Below are positions 1-12,185 of a DNA stretch of 64,000 bases, one piece after another. The notes below the pieces were generated by a model. It was not told the DNA's origin, did no database searches, and saw nothing but the letters and a program-made list of their open reading frames with translations. Made by a program: the position numbers and the translations under genes. The DNA lies in NCBI GenBank assembly GCA_036850905.1, contig CM072093.1:1922001-1986000 (forward strand), in the 5' to 3' direction. The number at the start of each line of letters is the position of its first letter. The first letter of the stretch is position 1. This stretch comes from Luffa acutangula (Eukaryota; Streptophyta; Magnoliopsida; Cucurbitales; Cucurbitaceae).

Positions 1-1848
1 TACTCTTCACGCTTTGTGTTTGTGTTTGTCGTCGAGAAATGGATATAGTATAGTTGAAGAATGGAATCTATTTAAATTTGATGTATGGTAAAGCTGCGGT
101 AATTGGAGTTGCCTTTTACTCTGATTAGAATCAGAACGAGTAGGAAGAGGAACAATCGGGAATCTATGGTCTTCCATGCGATTGGCAGAATCGACACTCA
201 TGGAAAAGTAAAAAGTCGATCGAACGCCTTTTTTTCGAAGTAAATTAATTATAGTAACAAATGAAACGGCGAAGGTTTTTTTTTTTTTTTTTTCCTTTCT
301 AAAGTTGAACTTGCAAGTTCTTCAAATTTGTAGGTTAAGTTATCTTGTACCATTTGTAGTTGTAGTACTTGCTATCTTGGACAGAGATTGGGAGAGATGT
401 TGATGTTTAAAAATTTATTACACTTCCAGTTGAAATAAACTCCATATCATGATAAAGATATGCTGTCTCAATTATCTTATCATCTTTCGTGTTGCGTTGG
501 AAAAAGTTAATGTGAACCCATCGCCTTCATATGTATGGAAGTTTTGGATTTCTACCTGTATGGGAGAAAATTATCCTCTTCTTTAATATGCGGCGAATGT
601 TATTAAAAAAATAATATAGTTAATATTTCTATCTTTCGTTCTTAGTTTAGTATCTTTTTTGGCTTTCTCTGTTAAGTATTTCTTACGTTTATTCCCCGGA
701 AAGTCTTGTTCACTTTTTTTTTTTCCTGGATTTCCAGAGAGGAAGAGAAATAAGTTTTGGTGCCTCTTCAATAGTTTCTCCTCTCTCTTTGTTTTGTTAT
801 TAGTGAGATATGCTGTGTTGGGCCCATTGGTGTTTCTTATATTCTTTGATTATAACGACCACTTCTTAATTTATTCTTCAATATGCTTAAAGTTGTAGAT
901 AAATTGAAAATCGTGCTTCAGCTTTTGATTACTTGCTTCCTTTATCGGTGTAAAGGAAGATATTTGTCAAAAAGAAGCTATATAAACAAACATTATAGCT
1001 TTTTCTAATATGATTATTCATCAAATAGTTGTTTGGGTAAGGTGGAATCAAGATCTTTGTCCTTATCGATGCTTTTAAAGATGCTAACGATGCATTACAG
1101 CTGTCTATCGTTACCCTGAAGAAAGACATCTGTGTCCTTACTGTCATTTGATTTTTCTTACTCAATAAAATTGGCCAAAAATTTTAATTAAATTTGTTTG
1201 TGTTGCAACTTAACGACATATTACCTTGTGGTTTTAACTTGTCTTATATCATCCATGTATGTTAACTTGTCATCTATTGAATTTCCCAAGTAAATATTGA
1301 TAAGTTGATAGGGTTCAGGTGGGTCATATTGACGTAGGTCTGGCTCTCACTATTATTTCTATTGATTGTCCAGCAGATTGAAGTTTCCCTCTGGGTTTTC
1401 AAACGTCGTCTAATTAGTATTCTCCCATCCAAAGCATACATGTCGTTATTATCAATTAACCATGAACAATCGATCAGGATTATATATGTTTTGTGCCAAG
1501 TTTACATGAAAAGGAGGGCAGGGGAAAAAACAAAAGCAATTTATTATATGATGACATCTTGGCTGTCATTTGAACTATTCACTCATATTTTACACTGTAT
1601 ACTTCAATTTAGTTTCGTTTATATTTCTCGCTGAACTTTTACACAAAGTAAAAGTTAATATAGCATTTACTTTGTCCCACCCTGTTAACTTTTGCTTCTA
1701 ACTTTTATTATAGCTTGTGTGATTTTCGATCGTGTTTAATGGCTTTATATTGTTTGATACTGTTAATCAGCCTGAAAACTTTAGCAACGGGAACTTTTAT
1801 AAATTTTTAACTTTTCTTTTTTTTCCCTCTATTTTCGGATCTTGGCAG
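1..1848 (+). other. Presumed first intron and upstream part of the remorin gene
   Basis: No coding exon could be supported here. The first remorin exon normally encodes an acidic, proline-rich N-terminus, and no such exon was found on the + strand, so it probably lies left of the window. The stretch is AT-rich with T-runs near 279-294 and 714-724. A minus-strand open frame at 7-201 was considered and not accepted. Confidence 0.4.
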
Positions 1849-2867
1849 AAACCAAAGAAGATTCTGTACCAAAGAAAGCTTCCGGTGGATCAATTGACAG
1901 GGGTAAGCGTACACCACGCATCATATTCATTCTATATCTTTCAGTTTTACAACAACAACAACAAAATATGTCAAAATTCATGGTGTGGAAGTCACAAGAT
2001 TGTCCTGAAAAATGACACACTTGCTTTAGTAAGTTGGTTGTTCACACACTGATCTGATCCTCAATTGTTTTACTTAGATATTGCTCTTGCGGAGGTTGAA
2101 AAAGAGAAAAGGTTTTCCTTCATCAAGGCCTGGGAAGATAGTGAAAAATCAAAGGCTGAGAACAAGTAAGTCTTTGAATGAACTCATCCTATTTACTAAT
2201 TACTTAGCTCAGTTGGTTCCATTATGTTCATCTTCTCTTGTCATTTGTCAAAAAAGACCAGTTACTGGTGTTTCAGATAGGGAATGTCTCAAATTGGGAA
2301 GCTGGATTTAATTCCAAACTATCATAGAATTCAACTTTTTGCTGTATCACATCACTATTCAAGTCATGATATGAACTTATGACAGAAATATTTGTCTGAT
2401 AATTCTTCAATAGGGCCCAAAAGAAGCTCTCTGCTGTTTCTGCATGGGAGAACAGCAAAAAAGCCAACCTGGAAGCCAAGTTGAAAAAAATTGAGGTAAC
2501 TATTCATCCCTGTTATCTAAATTCTAATAGGTGTAAAGGCTATGGATTTCTGGTCCCGCTATTCGGAACCTCAGATAGAGTAGCAAAACGTCGAATTTGA
2601 AATCGGATTTCATTAGACGGGTTTGTTAGGAATAAGTTTGAAACTCTAGTTTAACAAGTTGGAGAATTACAGGAACAATTGGAGAAGAAAAAGGCTGAAT
2701 ATGGAGAGAAAATGAAAAACAAAGTAGCCATCATTCACAAAGAAGCAGAAGAAAAAAAGGCAACGGTGGAAGCACAACGTTCAGAGGAACTGCTAAAGGC
2801 GGAGGAAACAGCTGCCAAATTCCGAGCAACTGGAACCATCCCAAAGAAATTTTTGGGTTGTTTTTAA
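1849..2867 (+). CDS. REM1: Remorin, group 1 type (5' exon missing)
   Basis: Remorins are plant-specific proteins on the inner face of the plasma membrane. They mark sterol-rich nanodomains and plasmodesmata and affect virus movement and signalling. Four exons join in phase: 1849-1902, 2078-2165, 2414-2495 and 2673-2867. All introns are GT-AG. The C-terminal coiled-coil domain is complete: EKRFSFIKAWEDSEKSKAEN, then KKLSAVSAWENSKKANLEAK, then a basic, glutamate-rich helix with EEKKATVEAQRSEELLKAEE. It ends in the typical membrane-anchor tail with a cysteine (KKFLGCF). Exon 1849 begins in phase 1, as expected after the usual VE junction of the first exon, which is not visible. The C-terminus resembles Arabidopsis REM1.2/REM1.3. 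The neighbouring MYB17-type gene is convergent with it. Family assignment is firm; the exact orthologue is inferred. Confidence 0.93.
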
Positions 2868-3503
2868 AAGTTTTTATTTTATGATCTGTTTATTGATATA
2901 ATTACGTGTATTTGCGTGTAAATCTTTATGGTTGACTGTTGGGGAAATCGGCAACTGTTTAATATTTTTGTTTTGTTTTGTTTTGTTTGTATAAAAATGT
3001 GTGAGGGAGAGATTGTTGTTTTGGCTTGTGTTTGTGTCGTTGTTCTGTTTCTTCAGTTGAAAGCAGAGAAAAAAAATTACAGTGAAGTTCAAAAGCTGAT
3101 TTCCAGACGTTATACCAATTACCAATCATCAGATTGTATATAAGGTAAAACGTTTTAAGAAATTGTGTGAAATTGCATATTGTTTGGAAACTTTTAAAAA
3201 TTTTGTTATTAGATTCGAATTACAGACTTTGTGGTTATTCGTACAAATTTATGTCAGTTAAGTTAAGCTCTTTATGCCACTTAAGTTAAGCTCTTGTTGG
3301 CTATTTTGGTTAAAGTTAGTGTCGTATTTATTCATTAATGGTGCAGTCTTCTGTTTTTGTTCAGAACTTTAGATTCATGAAATTTCTATGGTATAGAGAG
3401 ATTGTAGAGCCGTCATTCTATATTAGTTTTTGAGACCTCACTGATTTAGACCTTCATTAAATTCCAATAGTTTGAATGGCATGTAAATCAGGAAAAAATT
3501 TGT

Positions 3504-3658
3504 CTGCATATCGGTATGCAAGGATCTCCCTGCATACCACCATTGAAACGTTGACAACTAAGAGAGGTAGCAAAAAATTCACATTCTCTCCCTTCCTCTA
3601 TCTTACTTGTCAATATTTTAATGGGGTATATGGGAGATCCCTACATACCGGTATGTAG
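3504..3658. repeat. Foldback MITE-like element, copy 1
   Basis: The two ends are long inverted repeats. The left arm starts ctgcatatcggtatgcaagg. The right end, read on the other strand, starts ctacataccggtatgtaggg. The match continues through atctccc, catacc, the ttgacaa segment and the taagagagg-like segment, giving arms of about 70 bp around a short centre. Related copies lie at 16669-16808 and probably 37690-37735. No transposase is encoded. Confidence 0.7.
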
Positions 3659-3724
3659 CTTGTAGGCAAGTTTTGTTCTACAAATCATGAGATCTGTGGT
3701 TTGAATCTCTCACCCCACATATTG

Positions 3725-3726
<2 letters not shown>

Positions 3727-3756
<30 letters not shown>
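3727..3756. repeat. (AT)n microsatellite
   Basis: About 15 uninterrupted AT units, followed by an A-run and T-runs up to about 3832. Confidence 0.9.
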
Positions 3757-3759
<3 letters not shown>

Positions 3760-5040
3760 CTCAAAAAAAAAAGAGAAAAAGGGTTTGTTTTGTTTTTGTT
3801 TTTGTTTTTGTTTTTTTTTTTTTTTTTTTTTGGAAAAATCGATGGTATGTTTTTAAACAGAGAGTTTTGGAAGCATAAATCAACTGACTGTTTGAATGAC
3901 CACTTTCTCACCTATGTAATATTATATTGGTAAAATTTTACTAAATACTCACTACATATTGATTAAATTTTAATTGTGTCCTAACTCGTAAAGTTTCATT
4001 TTTATGTTCGAACTTTAAAATTTGTTTCGGATAGTTTTTTCGTTAAAATTAAATGAAAATTAATGTGATGGTTGGCGTGTATAAATTGGAAGCATACAGT
4101 CATTTACAACATCATTCACGTAAAATGTGTAATATGTAAATGATTTTAACTGACATCTTTTTAAATGAAATAATTGACAGCAATGATGTTAATCTTCTAT
4201 TTAGTTATGAACAATATCACACATGCCTTCTAATTTTTACACATCAGCTGCCATGTTGATTTTAATAATTTATTTTTAACAATTTCAAAGATCAAAGATA
4301 TTTTTTACTTTATTTTTAACAATTTCAAAGATCAAAGATATTTTTTGAAACATATTTCAAAGTTTAAAGATAAACATGAAACTTTTCAATATAATTGAAA
4401 CTTGTCATTTAACCTATATTTTTAAAAGAACACATTTGATTGCATAATAGTGTCTAAGGAGAGAAAGGTAGAAAATGAGAGAGAAAAATTATCTCGTAAT
4501 TATCAACATTTTAATGGTGATGCATGAAAAGATATCTATATTATCTATTGAAAATATGTGTGGAAGCTCTTGATAACGTCTTCTTTTTATTATTTTTCGT
4601 TTTGGGAGGGTGGTTTTGATGATCCAATGGGTAAAATTTTAATGATTTAAACTTTGAAATTACTCGAAGGAACTGAATAGAGAGACAATTCGTCAAATAT
4701 TAATAGAAAGTCAGAATAGTGCTGAAATTCGAAGGGAGTTAAAAGCACTTACATTAATCAGTGTTATCATAATGGCTCTGGCCTCGAAACCATATATGCT
4801 ATCTACATACTGAACTTGCCGCCGAGTAGAAATCCCCTTTTCAACTGCTTTTTTTTTAAGTAGCAATGGAGATACCACGACAGAAAGCGCTTTCTCTCAT
4901 CACAGCTTCAATTTTAAAGCACAAAAAATGGTTACCTAACCAATAGTTTTGCTAGCAACCCACAAAACTTGGGACCTAAACTACCAAAGAAACTTAAATC
5001 ATCGTCCTATCAAGGAGGGCAGATCAAATAAACTCCCTTT

Positions 5041-7143
5041 CTACTGCAGATGCTGCTGCGTGCTTATGTTGTTTTCTTCTAAGAAGCTCATGTCATTGTT
5101 AATGGGGAAGTCCAGAAGCAGTTCTAATGCGCTATCCGACGACTCCTCGAACTCGTTTGCGCTCGATGAATCAGACTTTGATATCACAATGTCAGCCATG
5201 GATTTGAAGTTTTTGTACTCCATTTCTTCATTTTCATTGCTGTCCATGGCCGAGGAACCGGTGTAATCCACTCTGTTATCGGTTGTGACAACGAAAACCG
5301 ACTCACATTTAATCGATGAAGACATGGGACTCTGGCTTTGGCATGTGGTTTTGTCTTCCCTGCACCTACGAAATGATTCGCCAACTTCAGAGTTCCATAT
5401 TTGAAGAAAAAAGTCAGAATCAGTTGTTCTTTCCATGGAAAGTGGGGTGAAGAGTGATGACTCTCTTGAAAGTCGAGCTTCCGCTTCAAGCCGAGCACTT
5501 TCCCACTGTGCCATGTGGCGGGTGGTTGGGGATGCCGGTGCTGTAGAGGATGAGCAGCGAGAGTTGAAGGGTTCGTGTGTCTGTGGATCAATGCCAATGC
5601 AAAGAAGACGTTTCTTGAGGTGGGTGTTCCATAAGTTCTTGATTTCGTTATCTGTCCTTCCTGGCAGTTGAGAAGCAATAGCAGCCCACCTGCAAAGAGT
5701 CTTGATCAGTAAAACTCCATCATTCCTAATGCAACAAGTAGTTGAAGAAGAGAAACAATCGCGAAATTCCATCCTAAAACATGTTGAAGAAGTAGATGAG
5801 CCCGAGAATGTTGATGTTTATCCTGAAACCTCAGCTAAAGTAAACAACCAATTAATGTGGTTGACCTCCAGGTTCTATAAACTACCATTTAGTTTCAAAC
5901 TTAGCCTCGTTTTCTTGAAAGTGGTTCCAATGGCAAACATGGGCTAAACATCTTTCTCTATAGCTGAAGGTCAGAAAGAAAGACTATTACTCAACTTACT
6001 CATTTGTCCAATACAACATAAACATATAGCAAAATATCAGACGAAAATTACAAAATTTAAACTAAGTGGTAGTTCAGAGGCAATTAAACAAAAGGTACCA
6101 TAAATTTTAGCAGCCAAATCTATGATATTGTTCGTGAAGAAGACAATGAAGCATCACCTGTTTCCAAGAATTCCATGGAGCTGAATAACAAGCTTCTCTT
6201 CCTCAGGGGTAAAGGGACCACGTTTGATATCAGGTCTTAGATAGTTTGTCCACCTCAAACGGCAGCTCTTCCCACATCGTAAAAGACCTAAAATAAACAC
6301 ATCACGTACACAGACCATCCTATTCAATGTGAGAGACCAATTAAACAAATGAACAACAAAAGACAATAAGAAAACTTTCGGTGCATCCTATTTGAAAGAA
6401 CTAGACTATTGAACAGAGTAAATTTGGATATAAAAAATGTCCGATCCAGTTGCTGAACTCGAAATCTCATGGATTACACTGGAGACGAAATAAAAAACTA
6501 AAGATAAAATCAAAAGACCAGCTATCCTTATTTTAAAGGATGGCTGAGGCAGGCAGCCATTTCTTGGCAAGAGAAGAGTTTGCAAAACTCTTAGGTCCTA
6601 GTTTAGCATCACATGCCGGGCAATACACAACGTTTATGGTAAAAAAAGATTACCAGAACACAAAATCCAAAATGATGCTTAAACCTTTTTCTGCACATTG
6701 TTTGGTAACAAAGCACGGCAGATGGCGGTTTTGAAACCTATGAGATCGTAGAAAGGAGAAGGGTGAAATATTGGAAGAGTGAAAGGGAAAAGGACAGGGT
6801 AAAGACCCAACTACTTAAGTTGCTTCTTCTTCTTCTTTTTTTTTTTTTTTTTTTCTTTTTCCTTTTTCTTTTATCACTCCAGTTACAATAAATTTCGAAG
6901 TTATGAAGGAAGGAATATGTTCCAACCAAAAGTTTTAATAAACAGAGAGGAGACTGCATAATGAGGGATGACAAGTGGGAACTAGCGAACAATTTGGATC
7001 ACTAAACCTGCAAGCTTGGGGAGCGATCTCCAGCTTCCATGGCCATTGTTTTTCTTGATATAATTAATAAGGAGCTCATCTTCTTCTGTTGTCCACGGCC
7101 CTTTCTTTAGCCCCTTCTTATCACAACAAGGCGTCCTTCCCAT
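5041..7143 (-). CDS. MYB17: R2R3-MYB transcription factor, MYB17/LMI2 type
   Basis: Nuclear R2R3-MYB transcription factor. AtMYB17 (LATE MERISTEM IDENTITY2) acts with LEAFY in meristem identity. Three exons on the minus strand: 7143-7008, 6287-6158 and 5689-5041. They give 304 residues with GT-AG introns at the positions typical of R2R3-MYBs. The start MGRTPCCDKKGLKKGPW is the classic R2 start. The R2 repeat has regularly spaced tryptophans and R3 contains GNRWAAIASQLPGRTDNEIK. The rest of the protein separates it from other MYB groups: the SPTTRHMAQWESARLEAEAR motif, FFLQIWNSEVGESFR, and a C-terminus with SALELLLDFPI followed by MSFLEEN. All of these agree with AtMYB17 as I remember it. It lies convergent to remorin, as in Arabidopsis (At3g61250 next to At3g61260). 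Orthology is inferred from sequence plus synteny. Confidence 0.93.
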
Positions 7144-7575
7144 CTCACACCTTTCAATACCAGAGGCAGAGACACCACCACTAGTGACCAGAGTGAAAGG
7201 AAAACCCCAGATCCTCCCCTTAGAGCATCAATTTTGCAGAGACGAATTACAGAGTGAGGAGGAGGAGGAGGAGGGAAGTCATGAGAAATGAAAACATTAT
7301 CTCAATCGATTGAAATTAAAAGAGGGAAATTAATGGCTATGTGAGTCTGAAGGGGAAGGACAAGAATCAGCTAGTTTCAAGCTGGTTCTTGCAATAAATA
7401 CTGACATGGTTGAGCATAGTAAGAATTGAATCATCATTGAAAGTAAAATTTGTCCAAAAAAATTGAGGGAGTTAATGCAGAGGTTTCTTATTCTGAGGTT
7501 TTACAATTACGCACAACTGATATAAGAAATAGGCGAATAAGGAGAAGAATTTATTGCGGATTCTCACAATGCAGA
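7144..7575. other. Region upstream of MYB17, 3' side of the small gene
   Basis: This holds the 5' UTR and promoter side of the MYB17-type gene and the 3' flank of the putative gene at 7576-8510. There is a short (GGA)n stretch near 7256-7275. No further gene was seen. Confidence 0.5.
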
Positions 7576-8510
7576 CTAACATTTATTGAACAGAGAGAGA
7601 TTTGAGACGCATTTATTATGATGAAAATGACATCTAGAGTACGGGTCATGCCATGACAAGACCAGGCCTTCACCACTGTTCCCTTGTGGGTCTCTTAAAA
7701 TTTCCACTTCCCTCTTCCAATCTGATTGCTAGGCAAGAAAAGAAAACAAGACTGATTTCTTGCTGGAACTTCATAATCAGTGAACTTTTACTGTCTAATT
7801 TTAGTAGGAAACTCTAAATTGTGAGAAACCTCCCCTGGATTAAGACAACGTTAAATTACAAAACACATGTATATGTGCCTAAAATATACAAATTAAATAC
7901 ATCGACCATACTTTTTTCCTATCTAAAATTGAACAGACAACGTTTGTGCATATTCTATTTAAGATCAGCTTAAATCTTAATCATAGGAATTATTCACAGA
8001 TAGTAAGCGCAACTATAAACAGAAGACAATAATTCACATGGTTTCAACAATAATCGAGTCAAAATGAGTCTAAACTAAATTAGATAAATACTGAAACAAA
8101 ACAGAGTAGTTACCTTCATCTCTCTGAGCAATCGAAAGTTGTGATAATAAATGCCTAGGAAAGAGAGAGAAAGACAAGATAAAACGTCATAATGGCATTA
8201 CTCCTTTTAGAAATTAGGTAAAGGAGTTGAAATTGAACAAAATCAGAGAAGGTAAAGCGAGAAAGCTGAGATTCGAGGGCTTTACTTTCAAACCCTGCAA
8301 ACATGGGTCTGATGAATCGAAAAGAAACCAAAAATTGAAAGAAAACAAACGAAATCTTTTCCATTTTGTGTGGATTTGCGGAATAAGAATGCAGAAATTT
8401 GACTCACCAAGAAACGGGACGATGAGGAAGAAGACGATACGATCTTCTAGTCCATTGAAAGCTACAACCACGAATAACACTTGCGAATGCTGGTTCGAAT
8501 TTGGCGCCAT
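7576..8510 (-). CDS. Putative small membrane-associated protein of unknown function
   Basis: Not recognised. Three minus-strand exons join in phase: 8510-8408, 8154-8114 and 7728-7576. They predict 98 residues. Exon 1 starts MAPNSNQHSQVLFVVVAFNG and continues with a hydrophobic stretch (RIVFFLIVPFLG) that could be a membrane segment or hairpin. Exon 2 encodes IYYHNFRLLREMK. Exon 3 starts QSDWKREVEILRDPQGNSGE. Both introns are GT-AG, and both acceptors follow clear pyrimidine tracts (tctttctctctctttcctag and ttttcttttcttgcctag). This splice support is the main evidence. The last 20 residues (HFHHNKCVSNLSLFNKC) look less protein-like, so the real 3' end may differ, or the locus may be a non-coding transcript. 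It is transcribed in the same direction as MYB17. Confidence 0.45.
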
Positions 8511-8991
8511 AAAAGCCAAACCAGAAATTGGGTTTCTTTCTTTGTCTCTATTTAGGTTTTTTTTTTCTTTTTTTTAAAGAGAAATTAGTTTTTTTTTTTT
8601 TTTTTTTTTTGGTTAAAAATCACTTTTTGGTGTTTGAATTTTCATAAAAATAACAATTTAGTCATTGAACTTTTATTTGTAATGATTTAGTCCTTGTATT
8701 TTCAATTTTGTAATGATTTAGTACTTGTACTTTTAATTTTATAACGATTTAGTTTTTGAACTTTAATAAGTAACAATTTAGTCCTTGTATTACCGTTCGG
8801 CATAAAAAAAATAAAAAACAATTTGGTCCTTGTACTTTCAAATTTGTAACAATCGATGAAAAATTAATGTAAAGATTTAATGAAATTTAATCTAGATAGA
8901 TTAATAAACTAATTTGAAATATGTTTATAAGCTACCAAGTTTAATTGTTAAATAATAAAAAATTGACATTTAATTTTGATGATTTTTTTTT

Positions 8992-10450
8992 GGAAAAATA
9001 CACTTTTGGTCCCTGAGGTTTGGGTTAAGTTACACTTTGGTCCCTGAGTTTTCAAACTCAACAATTTAGCCCATGAGGTTTGGTTTTAGTTTCATTTTGG
9101 TCCTTCCATCCAATTTTCCGTTAATAATTAACAGATTGTTGACGTGGCAAAAGTTTTTTTATTAAAAAAATTATTTTTCAAGTTTTTTAAAATATAAATA
9201 TAATAAAATAGTAAAAATATTATTATTTTATAAGTTTTTTTAATTTATTTTCCCATCTCTCTCTTTTCTTCTTCACTAAGCTCTAGCGGCTGCTCCTCCT
9301 TCAACATCGGTCAGCGGCGGGCGCCGGCCGCTGACAGCGGTTGTCGGCGCCGGCCGCCGCCGACGAACTTTTTTTTTTTTTTTTCCCTTCCGTCTTCCTT
9401 TCTTTCTTCTCTTTCTGATGACCTCCGGCACTACGTATGCCAGAGTTCCGCAAGTTGTGTGCAGCAATCCGTCTTGCTTTAAGTGCTCGGAGAAGGCGGT
9501 GAGGCCGAATCGGTGACCTTAAGTTTACCGTCTTCGTCGAGGAGGAAATTCTCCGGTTTCAGATCGCGGTGATAAACTTCACGGCTATGGCAGAAATCGA
9601 TTGCAAATATCAACTGCTGAAAGTAAACCCAATCACCGATACCCACTCACCAAAGCCCACGAACAAATATGGAAAATGAGATCTGGAAAACGCAACGATA
9701 CCCACTCACCAAAGCCCACGAACAGATCGACGATACCCACTCACCGTCGGCGCCGGAAAGACGCGGCTCGTTCCAGATCTGGTATTCAGACGGAAAGACA
9801 CTGCAAACGGTGACAGCGTGGCTGGCTACTCAAGTTCGTGGTTCAACAGCGGCGTGCAATGGATCTGAGAGAGAGAAATTGCGAAGAAAGGGGTGAATCT
9901 TGCAGTTGGTTTTTAGCTGCGACATAGTGTCTGGTTTGGGTCGTGGGTTGCAGCTGTAGTGTAACCAAAAGAGAGAGAAATAAGGGTTAGAGAGAGGGAG
10001 ATAAGGGGATGGAGGAAAAAGAAAAGAAGAAGAAAGGAAGAGGTAAAAAAAATCTCCGGCGACGGCGGCCGGTCAGCCGCCGATGGTAACGACGGTGGCT
10101 GACTGGAGGTACAGGCGGTCGACTGGTTGGAGGAAGAAGAAGAATAAGAAAAGGAGAGAGGGAGAAAGAATTAAAAAAAACAATAAAATAATTATATTTT
10201 TTATTTTAATAAAATAGTAAATATTTTTTTATTTAATTTATTACTATTTTATTTAAAAAATTAGAAAAATAAATTTTTTTATTAAATAATAGTGTCATGT
10301 CAGCAACTGTTAAGATTTAACAGAAAAATTGACGCCAGGGACCAAAATGTTACCTATCTCAAACCTCAGGGATATTTTTGTTGAGTTTGAAAACTCAGGG
10401 ACCAAACTGTCACTTAACCCAAATCTCAGGGACCAAAAATGTATTTTTCC
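8992..10450. mobile_element. Inner Pack-MULE-like element carrying captured gene sequence
   Basis: Terminal inverted repeats start ggaaaaatacacttttggtc at the left and ggaaaaatacatttttggtc at the right (other strand). They continue for about 250 bp through tccctgag, gggttaag and ttttcaaactcaacaa. The element sits in T-runs, compatible with a 9-bp all-T duplication but not provable. The interior (about 9276-10130) is far more GC-rich than its surroundings and contains a kinase fragment on the minus strand, short GC-rich inverted segments and three tandem copies of a unit starting cgatacccactcaccaaagc (9645-9740). Terminal repeats around a GC-rich, non-transposase interior match the Pack-MULE pattern. 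The superfamily is inferred. Confidence 0.7.
9421..9622 (-). pseudogene. Captured CIPK/SnRK3 kinase-domain fragment (frameshifted)
   Basis: On the minus strand, 9622 to about 9508 encodes FQQLIFAIDFCHSREVYHRD, then LKPENFLLDEDGKLKVTD. These are subdomains VIa-VII of a CBL-interacting protein kinase, with the HRDLKPEN catalytic loop. At the DFG site one T is missing compared with the expected codon pair, so the frame shifts. The next frame continues GLTAFSEHLKQDGLL, then HTTCGTLAYVVPEVI, the CIPK activation-loop end. The APE-type motif reads VPE. No start, no ATP-binding lobe and no NAF domain are present. It is a non-functional gene piece carried in the element at 8992-10450. Confidence 0.8.
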
Positions 10451-12185
10451 TTTTTTTTTTTTTTTTTTTGCCACAAGGACTAAATGGTTACAAATTTGAA
10501 AGTATAGAGACTAAATTCTTACTTATTAAAGTTCATGGACTAAATTGTTACAAAATTGAAAGTATAGGAACTAAATCGTTACAAATCAAAGTTTAGTGAC
10601 CAAATTGTTACTTTCATGAAAGTTTAGGGACCAAAAGCGATTTTTAACCTTTATTTATTTAAAAAACAGAATTAAGGTTTTTTCTTTCTTTTTCCATTTT
10701 CCTTTTTTTCTTTTTTTCTTTTTTTTTTTTTCAAATTCGGTAAGGTAGAGATTGAATTATCGAACATCTTATCCCATAAGTTATGTTTGGAATGACACAG
10801 ACACTAACACCATCATCTTCCTTTTAAAATATTTAATCGGTCTTGAAGTTTTGTATTTTATATCTAGATTTATGTTTTTAAAGAGTATCTAATAAGCATG
10901 AATTAGATGTTAGAATATAAATATAAATACATTACACAATGATAATCCTTTAATATAAAGTTTGACAATATTTCTAAAAAGGAAAAATGACCCATGAAGA
11001 TATTTTTCGTTAAATTTATGAAAAAAAAAATGATGTTTTTGCGCATGTTTTTATTATTTTTGCAAATACGTCATTTAACATTCATAATTATAACAAAAAA
11101 AAAAACCTTTAAGGGTTGTTTTGAAACAAACTTCAACCTTCAAAGACTAAAATGAAACTTTTGAAAGTTCAAAAGTATAATTGAAACCAACAATATAGTT
11201 CAAGATATTTTTAATAATTTAACCTCCTAGGAATTTTATTAGGTATAATATTGTGTTAAAATTATGATTAAAGAAAAATGAAATAGGAAATATAAGATAG
11301 GGACCAAAATAGATTAACACCGAGAGTAGAATTTAAACCTATTATTTATTTGCCTGATTTCTTATATTTAAAATGTTAAATAATGGTAAATTTTATATTA
11401 TTTCTGTTTTTTCATAAAATGATGTTGTTTTTAATAATATCTCACAAATTTATGTTCCAATTTTAGATATAAAAAATATTTCCCTATTTTATTTTTGGTT
11501 TTTCCTGGAAAAAAAAAAAGGACAAAGTTCTTCATTTTTTTCTTTCTAACTTTGTAGACTAATTTAAAAATATATAATTTCTTTTTGGGTTATGTGGTAC
11601 AAACTAAGCAAAAGAGTAAAGTTTGTTATTTTTGCATTAACAATTAACATTGATTAAAATTAATGGACAATAACAAAATTCAAATGTACAATTTTTAATT
11701 TTTTGGGCAAAGTCAAACTACTGCAATTTACTATAACAATGAATATTCACTTTAATTAAAATGGATAAGGTAATAACTCTCTCTTCTATAGCCTTTTTCT
11801 TTAGGGTAAATATTCTTACCTAATGAATACTTTGGAATTTTTATTTTTTCTAAACACACTTATGAATCACTCTTCAATATGATGATTTTGAGGGAGAATT
11901 GCTTTTAAGTATGTCAAAAGTGCTTTGGACTATCTCAAACCTGTCGAGAGTCTTTTGAATGAGATTTGATCATTTATTTATCTTGAATTGAAAAATTAGC
12001 AATGTTACTATTGTCTAAGAAAAAGGATCAATCGTGCATATGCAAAATAGTCTTTCGATCTTGGGCAATCTTTTGTCCTTATAAGACGATCATTCTTTGT
12101 ATTGATTCATCTCACTTTTCTACTCAATACAAGCACTTATAGTTATTACAACGATATGTCAAAATAAGAATAGTTCAACGGTAAT

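Larger units (their letters stand above)
2868..5040. other. Intergenic region between the convergent remorin and MYB genes
   Basis: This holds the remorin 3' UTR and the downstream region of the MYB gene. It contains a foldback element (3504-3658), an AT microsatellite and T-runs (3727-3832). It also has a short direct repeat: two tandem copies of a roughly 35-bp unit (tatttttaacaatttcaaag and its continuation) near 4270-4345. No gene was seen. Confidence 0.6.
8611..10649. mobile_element. Outer long-inverted-repeat (Mutator-like/MITE) element
   Basis: The ends are inverted: ggttaaaaatcactttttgg at the left and, on the other strand, ggttaaaaatcgcttttggt at the right. The arms extend for about 200 bp as runs of a degenerate unit (aacaatttagtccttgtact and variants). 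The element is interrupted in the middle by the second element at 8992-10450. The flanks are T-rich, so no clean target duplication can be read. No transposase ORF remains. Confidence 0.65.

Noticed and set aside
7..201. Minus-strand 64-codon open frame starting MSVDSANRMEDHRFPIVPL
   Set aside because: It has a plausible ATG and a possible donor inside, but no second exon in the window and no recognised domain. It would lie in the presumed first remorin intron.
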